Positions 47,420 through 56,672 of a DNA stretch of 64,000 bases are shown here, piece by piece. A program made the translations under genes and the position numbers. Source of the stretch: Acidobacteria bacterium Ga0077534. Its GTDB lineage: Bacteria > Acidobacteriota > Blastocatellia > Pyrinomonadales > Pyrinomonadaceae. The notes beneath the pieces were generated by a model that saw nothing but the letters and a program-made list of their open reading frames with translations, did not search any database and was not told the DNA's origin. The first letter of the stretch is position 1. The number at the start of each line of letters is the position of its first letter. The stretch spans positions 124,001-188,000 of the forward strand of contig LNEI01000016.1 of assembly GCA_001464455.1 (NCBI GenBank), read 5' to 3'.

Positions 47420-48427
47420 ATGCGTTCTCTTGCGAGAGTGATCTTGTTATCGATCATCATTTTGGGGACCGGAAGTATGCTTCACGGTCGGTCGGCTTCG
47501 CCAATGGCCGATGCCTGGGAATTGGGGAGTAAGCTGAGCCTCGCGGGGGCCGTGCTCGCACAGGGAAATCAGGCTATAGCTGACCGGCAATTCGCCGCAG
47601 CTAATACCGCTGCTACGGCGTTAGGTATTAGATTACCCCCGTTGCCGAAGCCGAAAGGCAATAAGGTCGAAGACACAGCGACCGTCCTTAACTACCTTCT
47701 GAATTCGACCGGCAGTCCTATCATGGCGCTTTTGACTCGAAATTTCAGTGCTGAGCACAGCCATGTGTTCGAAGCCGCTCTGAAATCGAATATTTTGCTA
47801 ATGCTATACGCTCCCGGCGACTCGACATCGGCCACGGTCGCATCGGTATTGCGGGATCGTGCGGCGAAATCGAACGTAGTGACCATAATGGCCGCACAGT
47901 TGGTCGTGCTGATCGATCGGAAAGCGACGTTCGACGCCGTAAAGAACGAAGTTTTTGCAATGAACGACAAGGCTCCGAGCATAGTGGCACGCATCGATCT
48001 CGCTCGCCAGGGCGAGTCGAAGTATCAGGCCAATGATTTCACCGGCTCGGCCGATGCTTTTACCAAAGCTCTGGGCATCGATCCAACATCGGCCGAGTAT
48101 TATTTTGGCCGCGCCAGGGCATACGGAAAACTGAGCAAGAACGTCGAGGCTATCGCGGATTATACTAAAGCGATCCAGATCGAAAAGACGGCTGGTAATC
48201 GGGCGTCAAACCTTGTCGTGATGCATCACAATCGAGGGTTGCTCTATGGAATGACAAAGCAAAACGCAGTAGCCTTAGCCGATCTGACCGAGGCTATCCG
48301 TTTGAAACCGGATTACGCCAGTGCTTATCGCGTGCGGGGCTTGGTCCATCGTCAAATGGGAAACGCAAAGGCCGCAGCGGCGGATCTAGCGAAGGCGGAA
48401 CAACTGCAGCCCGGCATAACGAAATAA
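47420..48427 (+). CDS. Secreted TPR-repeat protein (335 aa)
   Basis: Signal peptide MRSLARVILLSIIILGTGSM, an Ala-rich helical region, then clear TPRs in the C-terminal third (YQANDFTGSADAFTKALGID, YGKLSKNVEAIADYTKAIQI, AVALADLTEAIRLKPDYASA). It is probably a periplasmic scaffold. A strong Shine-Dalgarno (AGGAGG) stands before ATG 47420, in contrast with the several SD-less genes here. It is the last gene before preT. Confidence 0.78.
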   Translation: MRSLARVILLSIIILGTGSMLHGRSASPMADAWELGSKLSLAGAVLAQGNQAIADRQFAAANTAATALGIRLPPLPKPKGNKVEDTATVLNYLLNSTGSPIMALLTRNFSAEHSHVFEAALKSNILLMLYAPGDSTSATVASVLRDRAAKSNVVTIMAAQLVVLIDRKATFDAVKNEVFAMNDKAPSIVARIDLARQGESKYQANDFTGSADAFTKALGIDPTSAEYYFGRARAYGKLSKNVEAIADYTKAIQIEKTAGNRASNLVVMHHNRGLLYGMTKQNAVALADLTEAIRLKPDYASAYRVRGLVHRQMGNAKAAAADLAKAEQLQPGITK

Positions 48428-48440
48428 GGCGGCTTAGTTA

Positions 48441-48481
48441 CCACGCATTTATACTTTGGCCGACGAAGTGTCGTTGCGTGG
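48441..48481. repeat. Inverted repeat upstream of preT
   Basis: CCACGCA (48441-48447) and TGCGTGG (48475-48481) are perfect 7-bp arms separated by 27 nt, 14 nt after the TPR gene's stop. It could be a terminator-like stem or a regulator site. Confidence 0.35.
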
Positions 48482-48556
48482 AAGGCAAACAGTGAATTCC
48501 TGACCGGTAGAATAGGATCGCAGGTAGTTTTCTAGGACGCAATAGTGAAATTGGTG

Positions 48557-48562
48557 TAACAT
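48557..48562 (+). promoter_or_regulatory. -10-like hexamer before preT, possible leaderless start
   Basis: TAACAT ends exactly 7 nt before ATG 48570 with no Shine-Dalgarno. It follows a 142-nt intergenic gap, so preT probably has its own promoter. Confidence 0.4.
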
Positions 48563-48569
48563 TCGATTC

Positions 48570-49943
48570 ATGTCAGGATACTGTACTCCGCTGGACATCA
48601 CTCAGATCGAGCAAAATTTTGCCGACATCAATCCCGCGATGTCGACACCCGAAGCAATGCAGGAAGCGAACCGCTGCCTTTATTGTTTCGATGCTCCGTG
48701 CACGCGGGCATGTCCAACGCATATTGACGTGCCCTCTTTCATTAAGAAGATCGCGAGCGGTAATGTAACAGGGGCCGCAAGGGTCATCTTTGATGCCAAT
48801 CCTATCGGAGCCTCGTGTGCACGGGTTTGTCCGGTCGAGGTGCTTTGCGAGGGCGCTTGTGTCGAGAAAACACTGATCAATAAGCCTATCGAGATCGGAC
48901 GTCTGCAGCGATATGCGACGGACCACGTGTTTCGCAGCGGGAAGCAGCTTTTTACAAAAGGAGAGCCGAACGGCAGGTCGGTGGGGATCATTGGTTCCGG
49001 TCCGGCGGGCCTTTCGTGCGCGAGCTATCTGGCCCGCCTCGGATATGCCGTGACTGTATACGAACGTCGCGAACAGCCGGGCGGGCTCGATACCTACGGA
49101 ATGGCGGAGTACAAGATGAGCAAAAGCGTCTCGCTTGCCGAGGTCGAGCAGGTCGCAGAGATGGGCGTTAGATTTTTGACCAGAACTCAAGTTGGTGAAG
49201 GCGGTGGCCCGAATGAGATCGCGTTCGAAGAACTGAAAGCCAAACACGACGCTATCTTTCTCGCCACGGGCCTCGGATCGACTAACAAGTTGAACATTCC
49301 TGGCGAGAACCTTGCAGGCGTCATCGATGCTCTTGCGTTTATCGAGCAGGTCAAAACGCGTGACTGGCAAAATATCGAACTTGGCAAGAATGTCATTGTT
49401 ATTGGTGCCGGCAATACTGCTGTTGACGCCGTTACGCAGGCAAAACGGCTGGGAGCCGAAAAGGTGACGATGCTTTATCGCCGAAGCGAAAGAGACGCTC
49501 CGGCCTACGAGTACGAAATGGAACTCGCCCGGAAAGACGGCATCGAGTTCATGTGGCATACAACGCCGGTCGAGATAATAGGTAATTCCCGTGTTAGTGG
49601 CATACGAGTCAGGCAGGGCGATCGGGAGCAAGTTGTCGATTGCGATATGGTGATAAAGGCTATCGGGCAGACCAAGATGACATCGTTTTTCGCCGACGTT
49701 TGCGGCGTAGACATCGATGAGAAGGGCCGTGTGGCTGTCAATGAGAAGATGCAGACATCTGACTCGAAAGTGTTCGCTGGCGGCGATTGTGTCAATGGCG
49801 GTGCAGAAGCGGTCGATGCATCGCAGATGGGTAAGCTGGGGGCGATGGGTATCCACGATGCTTTGACGGGGGAAGTGATCGAGTTTGCAGGAGCGATACT
49901 GCGTGACCCGCCGAAAGCTCCGGTCGATCCAAACCCGCATTGA
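48570..49943 (+). CDS. preT: NAD-dependent dihydropyrimidine dehydrogenase, PreT-type subunit
   Basis: A 457-residue GltD-like flavoprotein. The N-terminal Cys-rich region (CLYCFDAPCTRACPTHID and GASCARVCPVEVLCEGAC) binds two Fe4S4 clusters. GSGPAGLSCASYLARLG is the FAD dinucleotide fold and VIGAGNTAVDAVTQAKRLG the NAD(P)H fold; GGDCVNGGAEAVDA closes the FAD site. In E. coli PreT pairs with PreA to interconvert uracil or thymine and their dihydro forms using NADH. Here preA lies 3.8 kb downstream, split from preT by four unrelated genes. Length matches the family. Confidence 0.93.
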   Translation: MSGYCTPLDITQIEQNFADINPAMSTPEAMQEANRCLYCFDAPCTRACPTHIDVPSFIKKIASGNVTGAARVIFDANPIGASCARVCPVEVLCEGACVEKTLINKPIEIGRLQRYATDHVFRSGKQLFTKGEPNGRSVGIIGSGPAGLSCASYLARLGYAVTVYERREQPGGLDTYGMAEYKMSKSVSLAEVEQVAEMGVRFLTRTQVGEGGGPNEIAFEELKAKHDAIFLATGLGSTNKLNIPGENLAGVIDALAFIEQVKTRDWQNIELGKNVIVIGAGNTAVDAVTQAKRLGAEKVTMLYRRSERDAPAYEYEMELARKDGIEFMWHTTPVEIIGNSRVSGIRVRQGDREQVVDCDMVIKAIGQTKMTSFFADVCGVDIDEKGRVAVNEKMQTSDSKVFAGGDCVNGGAEAVDASQMGKLGAMGIHDALTGEVIEFAGAILRDPPKAPVDPNPH

Positions 49944-49949
49944 GGAAAT

Positions 49950-50351
49950 ATGAAGAAGAGCAAACGAATAATTCTTGCGATAGCACCGGTTTTAGGTGCC
50001 ACTTTAGCGTGCGGCGGAAGCGACGGGCCGCAGGACCGTGACGTTTACGCGACCAAAGAAGAGTGCGTCAAGGATTGGAGCGAGGGCGACCTGTGCGAAA
50101 AGATGGACGAGAACGATGAGCGTGCTTATCGCGGAACCTCGGGCGGTTATTTCTGGGGACCGGTCTACTATCGCGGCAATCGTTCGGTTAACTATAACGG
50201 CCGAACCATAAGCGGATCGAATAGCGGCAAGGCGATGAAGCCATTTACTCTAAGTTCCTCATCATCAACCGCTTCGCGAAGCAGCAAGAGCTCGCCGAGC
50301 TATAGCGGATTCAGCGGAAGCCGGTCTTCGGGCCCGAGCAGCAGCAGTTAA
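49950..50351 (+). CDS. YgiB/DUF1190-like Ser-rich exported protein
   Basis: 133 residues: a lipoprotein-like leader (MKKSKRIILAIAPVLGATLAC), a short Cys-containing segment (YATKEECVKDWSEGDLCEKM), a Gly/Tyr-rich GGYFWGPVYYRG patch and a low-complexity Ser-rich tail. The pattern and its position directly before a glutathionylspermidine-synthase-like gene match the ygiB-ygiC pair of enterobacteria. Its stop overlaps the next start by 1 nt. It begins 6 nt after preT. The role is unknown; an outer-envelope lipoprotein is likely. Confidence 0.75.
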   Translation: MKKSKRIILAIAPVLGATLACGGSDGPQDRDVYATKEECVKDWSEGDLCEKMDENDERAYRGTSGGYFWGPVYYRGNRSVNYNGRTISGSNSGKAMKPFTLSSSSSTASRSSKSSPSYSGFSGSRSSGPSSSS

Positions 50352-51493
50352 TGCAGAGAAAGTTGTTTCCGGGGCGGCCGAATGCCGTCGAACGTCACGA
50401 GGAGATCGGCTTTCGCTACCACGACGAAAAGTCGACCGACGGCGAACCTTACTGGACAGAAACGGCTGCTTACGAATTTACATTGGCTGAGGTAGAAGCC
50501 ATCGAGGAAGCGACCGAGGAACTACATTATCTATGTCTCGCCCTTGTCGATGACATTGTCGGTTCGGGTGATTATCCTGATGAGTTTTGCTTGACCGATG
50601 TTGGCAAAACGCTCATCGAGCAGTCGTGGCGGGAACGACGTGCGGCGGTTTACGGTCGATTTGATCTGCTCTTTGAATCTGTAGAGCGAATAAAGCTTTA
50701 CGAATACAACGCCGACACGCCGACCTCGCTTCTCGAAGCCTCGGTCGCTCAATGGCTGTGGGTCGAAGAAACGCCGGTGCCGAACCACGACCAGTTCAAC
50801 AGCATTCACGAGAAGCTGGTCGAGCGATGGCGGTACGCACTGAGAGAACCGGGCGATGTTTTGCATCTTTTCGCAATGCGTGAGGCACCGGCTGAGGATT
50901 GGGGAAATGTTTCGTACATGGCCGACGTTGCTCTCCAGGCCGGATGGGAGATTTTTGTTGACGACATGGAAAATGTCGGACATGACGAATACGGCTTTGT
51001 TGATATTAACGGCGATCCGATCCGGTACGCATTCAAACTGTATCCGTGGGAATGGATGATGGAGGACCCGTTCGGGGAATTTGTTGTAGAGTCGGATACG
51101 CAATGGTTTGAGCCGCCCTGGAAGATGCTGTTGTCAAACAAAGCGATCCTGCCGCTTCTGTGGGCTAAAGAGCCGGATCATCCGAACCTTTTGCCGGCGT
51201 TTTTCGAAGAAGTAAACGGTTTCGTCAAAAAGCCGATACTCGGCCGCGAGGGAGCGGCGATATACCGAGACGGCCGCTTGATGGAAGGTTCGCGTCAGGT
51301 TGTGGAATACGAGACGACGTTTGTTTATCAGGAATTCGCCCCGCTGCCGGATTTTGACGGTCGCCATCCCGTGATCGGGTCGTGGATGATAGGGAATCAG
51401 GCGGCGGGAATGGGCATTCGCGAAGACCGGACACTTATCAGCGGCAACGGATCGCATTTCGTTCCGCATTATTTTGTCGAGGAGAATCTATGA
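50351..51493 (+). CDS. Glutathionylspermidine synthase-like ATP-grasp protein (YgiC/YjfC)
   Basis: A 380-residue ATP-grasp C-N ligase homologue (KLYEYNADTPTSLLEASVAQ, LWAKEPDHPNLLPAF, KKPILGREGAAIYRDGRLM, GSWMIGNQAAGMGIREDRTL). It matches the synthetase domain of glutathionylspermidine synthetase, as in YgiC and YjfC, which lack the amidase half and whose acceptor is not established. It overlaps the YgiB-like gene by 1 nt and the DUF350 gene by 4 nt (ATGA), so the trio is translationally coupled, reminiscent of E. coli yjf/ygi operons. Confidence 0.87.
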   Translation: MQRKLFPGRPNAVERHEEIGFRYHDEKSTDGEPYWTETAAYEFTLAEVEAIEEATEELHYLCLALVDDIVGSGDYPDEFCLTDVGKTLIEQSWRERRAAVYGRFDLLFESVERIKLYEYNADTPTSLLEASVAQWLWVEETPVPNHDQFNSIHEKLVERWRYALREPGDVLHLFAMREAPAEDWGNVSYMADVALQAGWEIFVDDMENVGHDEYGFVDINGDPIRYAFKLYPWEWMMEDPFGEFVVESDTQWFEPPWKMLLSNKAILPLLWAKEPDHPNLLPAFFEEVNGFVKKPILGREGAAIYRDGRLMEGSRQVVEYETTFVYQEFAPLPDFDGRHPVIGSWMIGNQAAGMGIREDRTLISGNGSHFVPHYFVEENL

Positions 51494-51888
51494 AATACAT
51501 AACACTGGACGCGTTTCTAAACTTTCTGCTCTACGCATTTTCAAGCATCGGCTTGCTGGGGATATTTGGATTGCTGTACCAACTGACCACACCGTATCAC
51601 GAAATGTCGCAGATCCGCGAAGGCAAAACGGCCCCCGCGATCGCTATGGGCGGAGCACTTCTTGGGTTTACGTTTCCGCTCCTGTCGGTTTCTTATCACG
51701 GCACCAACTACATAGATTTCCTGATCTGGGCTGGAGTCGCAGGATCGATTCAGATCGTCACGTTCAAGATCTTGTACTGGATCATCCCGATGCAGATCGA
51801 GGAAAACAACTGCGCCATCGCCACGCTTTATGCCTTTCTTGCTGTCTGTGTGGGGCTGATAAACGCCTTCTCGCTGATCCCTGCTTGA
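51490..51888 (+). CDS. DUF350 (YjfL-like) membrane protein
   Basis: 132 residues with four hydrophobic segments (AFLNFLLYAFSSIGLLGIFG, AIAMGGALLGFTFPLLSV, FLIWAGVAGSIQIVTFKIL, TLYAFLAVCVGLINAFSL), the layout of DUF350/YjfL proteins. Members are commonly encoded next to YgiC/YjfC-type ATP-grasp genes, as here (4-nt overlap). The ORF track gives a longer frame from 51382, but ATG 51490 is coupled to the previous stop and starts next to the first helix. The function is unknown. Confidence 0.78.
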   Translation: MKYITLDAFLNFLLYAFSSIGLLGIFGLLYQLTTPYHEMSQIREGKTAPAIAMGGALLGFTFPLLSVSYHGTNYIDFLIWAGVAGSIQIVTFKILYWIIPMQIEENNCAIATLYAFLAVCVGLINAFSLIPA

Positions 51889-51978
51889 GCTGCTTAACGA
51901 GGCGGTGTTGCCGAAAGACATTGGTCGGAAGTAAAATTATCAAAACTTTCCCCTAAACAGCCCTGAAGAATCGCTCTT

Positions 51979-53739
51979 ATGGAAAACGAAACTAGCGTAT
52001 CAACCGTTTCGGAGTCAACAGGTTTCTTTAACCGTGCTCTAAACATCATCGAAACGGTCGGCAACAAACTGCCTGATCCGGCGGTACTTTTTCTTGTCCT
52101 GATGGTTGTCGTCTGGGTTGCTTCGGCGATCCTTTCTACGATGACTTTTGCCGAGATCGACCCGCGAAGCGGAAAGCCATTGGTTATTAATAACCAGCTT
52201 TCCGGCACCGCGATCGCCGCCTTTCTTTCGACGATGGTGACTACGTTTACTTCGTTTCCGCCGCTCGGGGTCGTGCTGGTCGCATTGTTGGGCGTCGGCG
52301 TGGCTGAACACACAGGTTTTATCAACGCGGCTCTCAAGGCCCTTTTGAATTTTACCGCTCCGTTCCTGCTCACGCCGATGGTCGTATTCGTCGCGATCAT
52401 TAGCCACACGGCTGTTGATGCGGGTTATGTCCTTGTCATTCCGCTCGGCGGCGTTATCTTTTACACAGCAGGCAGGCATCCGTTGGCTGGAATTGCAGCA
52501 GCCTTTGCGGGGGTCTCGGGCGGATTCAGCGCTAACTTTATCCCTTCGAGCCTCGACCCGCTTCTCGCAGGCTTGACCCAATCGGGAGCGCAGATAATCG
52601 ATGCCTCGCGTATCGTCAATCCGCTTTCGAACTGGTATTTCACAGCTGCGTCGACGATCCTTCTAGTGCTCCTCGGATGGTTCATCACGGACAAGATCGT
52701 TGAGCCACGGCTAAAGAAAACGGCAGAGATCGACGGTGATCCGGCTGACATGCCGGCGATGGAAACTCTCGGGCCGAAAGAGAAAAAGGGCCTGATCGCA
52801 GGTCTTGCGGCGATGTTGATCGGGATCGGCATTCTCGTTGCTCTCGCCCTTCCGGCCAATTCGATGTTCCGCTCGGCTCCCGGTTTTCAGGTGACGACGG
52901 AATCGGTCGACAAGATGAAGGCCGCCGGTTTACCCGAAGATGTCGCGGCAAAACTCGGGCCGATCCTTGGCCAGGAGTTATTCGGCAAAACGGCTTTTGA
53001 CAATGCTCTGAAAACCCGACTCGGTGAAGAAAACGCCAAGAAATATGGCGAGCTGGTTACGCAGAATGCTGTACAGGTTGCACCGCAACTAACAGCAAAT
53101 TCGGCTCCGCTGATGCTGTCGATCGTGCCGCTGATATTCCTGCTGTTCATCATCCCGGGCATCGTCTACGGCTATGTCGCCGGAACGGTTAAATCGCACA
53201 AAGATGTGATAGCCGGAATGAGCAAGTCGATGAGCACAATGGGTTATTACATCGTGCTGGCATTTTTTGCCTCGTTGTTCATTGCGGCGTTTGGCAATTC
53301 CAACATCGGTGCTTTGCTAGCGCTCAAAGGGGCAAATGGCCTCCAAGCCCTCGCCCTGCCGCCGCAGGTAACGATCATTGGCATCATTTTCCTTACCGCT
53401 TTGGTCAACCTGCTGATCGGATCAGCGTCGGCTAAATGGGCGCTGCTCGCCCCGATCTTCGTGCCGCTCCTAATGCAACTCGGCCTCTCGCCGGAGTTAG
53501 CTCAAGCCGCGTATCGCATCGGAGACTCGACAACGAATATCATCACGCCGCTCATGCCGTACTTTCCGCTCGTAGTGGTCTTTGCACAACGATATGTGAA
53601 AAATACCGGCATCGGTACAATGATCTCGCTGATGATCCCGTATACGGTGATCTTCCTGGTTGTTTGGATCGCATTTTTGCTTATCTACTGGGCTCTGGGC
53701 ATTCCGCTCGGGCTTCAGGCTCCGTATACGTATCCGTAA
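51979..53739 (+). CDS. abgT: AbgT-family transporter
   Basis: A 586-residue inner-membrane carrier. It opens GFFNRALNIIETVGNKLPDP followed by AVLFLVLMVVVWVASAIL, typical of AbgT/p-aminobenzoyl-glutamate transporters. Later SHTAVDAGYVLVIPLGGVIF, FIPSSLDPLLAGLTQ and SASAKWALLAPIFVPLLMQL are family hallmarks. AbgT imports p-aminobenzoyl-glutamate in E. coli, and some relatives export sulfonamides. A role in moving a carbamoyl or amino-acid intermediate is conceivable because it sits 5 nt before preA, but that is inference. The insert at about residues 300-375 is variable in the family. Confidence 0.88.
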   Translation: MENETSVSTVSESTGFFNRALNIIETVGNKLPDPAVLFLVLMVVVWVASAILSTMTFAEIDPRSGKPLVINNQLSGTAIAAFLSTMVTTFTSFPPLGVVLVALLGVGVAEHTGFINAALKALLNFTAPFLLTPMVVFVAIISHTAVDAGYVLVIPLGGVIFYTAGRHPLAGIAAAFAGVSGGFSANFIPSSLDPLLAGLTQSGAQIIDASRIVNPLSNWYFTAASTILLVLLGWFITDKIVEPRLKKTAEIDGDPADMPAMETLGPKEKKGLIAGLAAMLIGIGILVALALPANSMFRSAPGFQVTTESVDKMKAAGLPEDVAAKLGPILGQELFGKTAFDNALKTRLGEENAKKYGELVTQNAVQVAPQLTANSAPLMLSIVPLIFLLFIIPGIVYGYVAGTVKSHKDVIAGMSKSMSTMGYYIVLAFFASLFIAAFGNSNIGALLALKGANGLQALALPPQVTIIGIIFLTALVNLLIGSASAKWALLAPIFVPLLMQLGLSPELAQAAYRIGDSTTNIITPLMPYFPLVVVFAQRYVKNTGIGTMISLMIPYTVIFLVVWIAFLLIYWALGIPLGLQAPYTYP

Positions 53740-53744
53740 AAATT

Positions 53745-54989
53745 ATGGCTGATCTGACAACAAATTTTGCAGGCATAAGATCGCCAAATCCATTCTGGCT
53801 CGCTAGTGCTCCGCCGACGAATATGGGGTCGATGGTGGAGCGAGCTTTTGACGCGGGTTGGGGCGGGGCGGTTTGGAAGACGCTTGGCGAGCCGATCACT
53901 AATGTTTCTTCGCGGCTGGCCGGGCTTGATCAGGGACCGATGCGGCTTTTGGGGTTGAATAATATAGAGCTTATTACCGACCGCCCGCTCGAGATGAACC
54001 TGCGTGAGGTTTACGAATGTAAGAAGAAATATCCGAACAACGCGGTGATCGTTTCGCTGATGGTCGAGTCAAAACGCGAGGCGTGGCATGAGATTGTCAA
54101 GCGTTCGCAGGACACGGGCTGCGACGGGTTTGAGCTGAATTTCGGCTGTCCGCATGGCATGTCGGAACGCGGGATGGGCTCGGCGATGGGCCAGGTGCCG
54201 GAATATACATGCATGGTCACGGAATGGGTCAAGGAAATTTCCGAGATCCCGGTCATCGTCAAGCTAACGCCGAATGTATCTCACATAGTTCCGCCGGGCC
54301 GTGCTGCTCAAAAGGGCGGGGCCGACGCGGTCTCGTTGATCAACACGATCAACTCGGTAATGGGTGTCGATATCGACACACTGATCCCGTATCCAAACGT
54401 CAACGGCAAAGCTGCTCACGGCGGTTATTGCGGAACTGCTGTCAAACCGATCGCCCTCAACATGGTTTCGGAACTCGCACGCGATGCCGAGTTTAACATT
54501 CCGATCTCAGGCATCGGCGGCATCAGCACTTGGCGCGATGCGGTCGAATTTATGCTGCTCGGTGCCGGAAATGTCCAGGTCTGCACGGCGGTAATGCATT
54601 ACGGCTACCGCATCGTCGAAGACATGATCGACGGCCTGAACACCTACCTCGACACAAAAGGCTACGCATCCGTCAATGACATCGTTGGTTTGTCCGTAAA
54701 CCGCGTGACTGACTGGAGCGATCTCGACCTGAACTACGTCGTCAAAGCCCACGTTAACGAAGAACACTGCATCCGCTGCAATCTCTGCTACGTCGCCTGC
54801 GAAGACGGCGCCCACCAATCTTTTGAATTCGTTGAATCAAACGGCCATCGCTATCCCCGCGTGATCGAAGCCGAATGCGTCGGCTGCAACCTCTGCGCCC
54901 TCATCTGCCCAGCCCCCGGAGCGATAACGATGGAACGCCGCGATGACGGCGCGAACCCGCAGACGTGGCGGGAGAGAACGGCGATTTAA
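53745..54989 (+). CDS. preA: NAD-dependent dihydropyrimidine dehydrogenase, PreA-type subunit
   Basis: A 414-residue FMN protein that reduces or oxidises the pyrimidine ring. The class 2 dihydroorotate-dehydrogenase-like barrel has NPFWLASAPPTN at the start, ELNFGCPHGMSERGMGSAMG for substrate and FMN binding, and GIGGISTWRDAVEFMLLGA for FMN phosphate. The C-terminus carries two Fe4S4 motifs, CIRCNLCYVAC and CVGCNLCALICP. The track starts far upstream at 53436 inside abgT; ATG 53745, 5 nt after the abgT stop, gives the normal length. It is the partner of preT. Confidence 0.94.
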   Translation: MADLTTNFAGIRSPNPFWLASAPPTNMGSMVERAFDAGWGGAVWKTLGEPITNVSSRLAGLDQGPMRLLGLNNIELITDRPLEMNLREVYECKKKYPNNAVIVSLMVESKREAWHEIVKRSQDTGCDGFELNFGCPHGMSERGMGSAMGQVPEYTCMVTEWVKEISEIPVIVKLTPNVSHIVPPGRAAQKGGADAVSLINTINSVMGVDIDTLIPYPNVNGKAAHGGYCGTAVKPIALNMVSELARDAEFNIPISGIGGISTWRDAVEFMLLGAGNVQVCTAVMHYGYRIVEDMIDGLNTYLDTKGYASVNDIVGLSVNRVTDWSDLDLNYVVKAHVNEEHCIRCNLCYVACEDGAHQSFEFVESNGHRYPRVIEAECVGCNLCALICPAPGAITMERRDDGANPQTWRERTAI

Positions 54990-55029
54990 GTAGTACGTTG
55001 TGTTTGTCGTAGCTATGCGTAGATAAATC

Positions 55030-56496
55030 TCACTCGTTCCGTCGAATTCGTGCGTGAAGCTTTTTTAGCAAATCTTCCGAGGCGAACACAATTAGGATGG
55101 TCATCAAAATTAAGAATACCGCTATGGCGTGCTCTCGAAGTTTTGCGACTAGCTCGTTCGCGGCGGGAAACGCTAGAGTGATAAGCCATATCAATATTGC
55201 GGCCACCAGGAGTTTAGCTGTAAGGAGAAGTATTTTTCGCAGCTTTGTTTCCCGCGTAGATTCTCTTTCCCGAACCAGTCCATTTACTAGTTTTGCGACC
55301 GATGTGGTCTTTGCGAGATTGTTCTCGTGAAAAAACGCTTTTGGGGTCTTTTTGTAATTGCTGTATCCGTAGTTACTCAGACGGTCTTTCAATAAATCAA
55401 CTTTGCGTAAATATACTGAAGTACGCTCTCCGTCTTTCGTTTTCCTATTTTGTCCGAATTGCAGGATCGTGTCGTCGGACACATCCGAACAGTTTGTTTC
55501 GATGAGGAAGACTTCCTTAACCTGCTTTTCATCGCTTTTCTCTCCGTATTTGGCGTTCTTGAGCCGAGCCAAGACGTCTGAAAAGAACTTTTCCTTATTA
55601 GCACTGATATCAATCAACCCGTACCAATGTGCCGTTTCTTTTTGCATCTGTTGATGGCTGTAACTTGCCAAAATATTGAAACCGAAACCGTCAACGAGAA
55701 TCTCTGTAAATGTTGCAATGGCTCCGTAAACATCCTCATGAAAAATGTCGATGAAGGCGACGGATTGATTCGGATCGAAGAAAAGCAACTTAATATACTT
55801 TTCTTCGGTATCCGAAAACATAGTGTAGTGAAAGGCCTCTTTCAGCTTAAGGGCAGACGTGATTCTAGGCTCCAATCTGATTTGAGCATTGTTTATTCGG
55901 ATTTTTTGATTGCTCGAGTTTTGAAACTGTGAGTCGGGGAACCCGGTCACTAGGGAACGAGCGGTTGTATTTGAGTGAGACTCTAAGAATGAAAGTTCGC
56001 GGATGCTAATATTTGCGTTTTGAAATGGCAACGTACCGCTTGAGGCATGCTTCAGTTGACGTAATTCGTTTTCAATCTCTTTGATTGCTTCTTCTGGTAT
56101 TCGATCTCCAAAATTATAGCCCTTCGGGTGGTGCAATATAAACATGCTGAGATCCACGATAAGGGAAATATTAAACCCCGCACCAATTTGAGTAGTAATT
56201 GCTTCTTCAATATTTACATTTATTTTCAAGTCCCTGAGCTTCGACGCGATGGTGTAGATTATCCCGGGACTGTCGGAAGCATCGACTGTGATTTTTCGAA
56301 TGTGGTGCCATATTTCCGGCTTTATGGGAGTTAGAACTAGTTCGCCTATTTCGAACTTACCCGCTGAATACGTTCGGAAAAGATAATAGACTTCGGTTCC
56401 ATTGAAGAAGGAAATACTAGTGCGATGATATATAGGAACGCGAATCTCCAATTCCGGACGTAACTTGTCCTTCTTAATTCCACTGATGAATTTCAT
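55030..56496 (-). CDS. Membrane-anchored protein with ACT-like domains (unknown)
   Basis: 488 residues, AT-richer than its neighbours. Residues about 65-115 (KITVDASDSPGIIYTIASKL, INVNIEEAITTQIGAGFNIS) look like an ACT regulatory domain. A second weaker ACT-like stretch lies near 245-310 (FIDIFHEDVYGAIATFTEIL, FGFNILASY). A charged region follows, then two transmembrane helices near the C-terminus (LLTAKLLVAAILIWLITLAF and HAIAVFLILMTILIVFASED). It is a single gene, convergent with preA, without a Shine-Dalgarno. It may be a ligand-sensing membrane protein acquired by transfer. No family is recognised with confidence. Confidence 0.65.
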   Translation of the reverse strand: MKFISGIKKDKLRPELEIRVPIYHRTSISFFNGTEVYYLFRTYSAGKFEIGELVLTPIKPEIWHHIRKITVDASDSPGIIYTIASKLRDLKINVNIEEAITTQIGAGFNISLIVDLSMFILHHPKGYNFGDRIPEEAIKEIENELRQLKHASSGTLPFQNANISIRELSFLESHSNTTARSLVTGFPDSQFQNSSNQKIRINNAQIRLEPRITSALKLKEAFHYTMFSDTEEKYIKLLFFDPNQSVAFIDIFHEDVYGAIATFTEILVDGFGFNILASYSHQQMQKETAHWYGLIDISANKEKFFSDVLARLKNAKYGEKSDEKQVKEVFLIETNCSDVSDDTILQFGQNRKTKDGERTSVYLRKVDLLKDRLSNYGYSNYKKTPKAFFHENNLAKTTSVAKLVNGLVRERESTRETKLRKILLLTAKLLVAAILIWLITLAFPAANELVAKLREHAIAVFLILMTILIVFASEDLLKKLHARIRRNE

Positions 56497-56672
56497 TAAA
56501 TGAGTTGGGACCGATCAAACGGTTCCGCTAATGATACGCCACGCAGCGAAGATTATCTACTTCGAACTTGTACATCGTCATAAAAAAGGCTTAAAGACGG
56601 AGTGCGTCGGGTTACTAAACTTCGAAGGTTTAGAATACGAAGATAGCTTCCTCTGGTGAGTGTTGCTTTCTG

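Noticed and set aside
48573-49940. 455-aa ORF antisense to preT on the minus strand
   Set aside because: It mirrors almost the whole preT frame, has no recognisable domain, and long antisense ORFs are expected from the codon bias here. PreT motifs on the plus strand are unambiguous.
53436-53744. N-terminal extension of preA
   Set aside because: It overlaps the end of abgT in another frame; ATG 53745 gives the standard PreA length.
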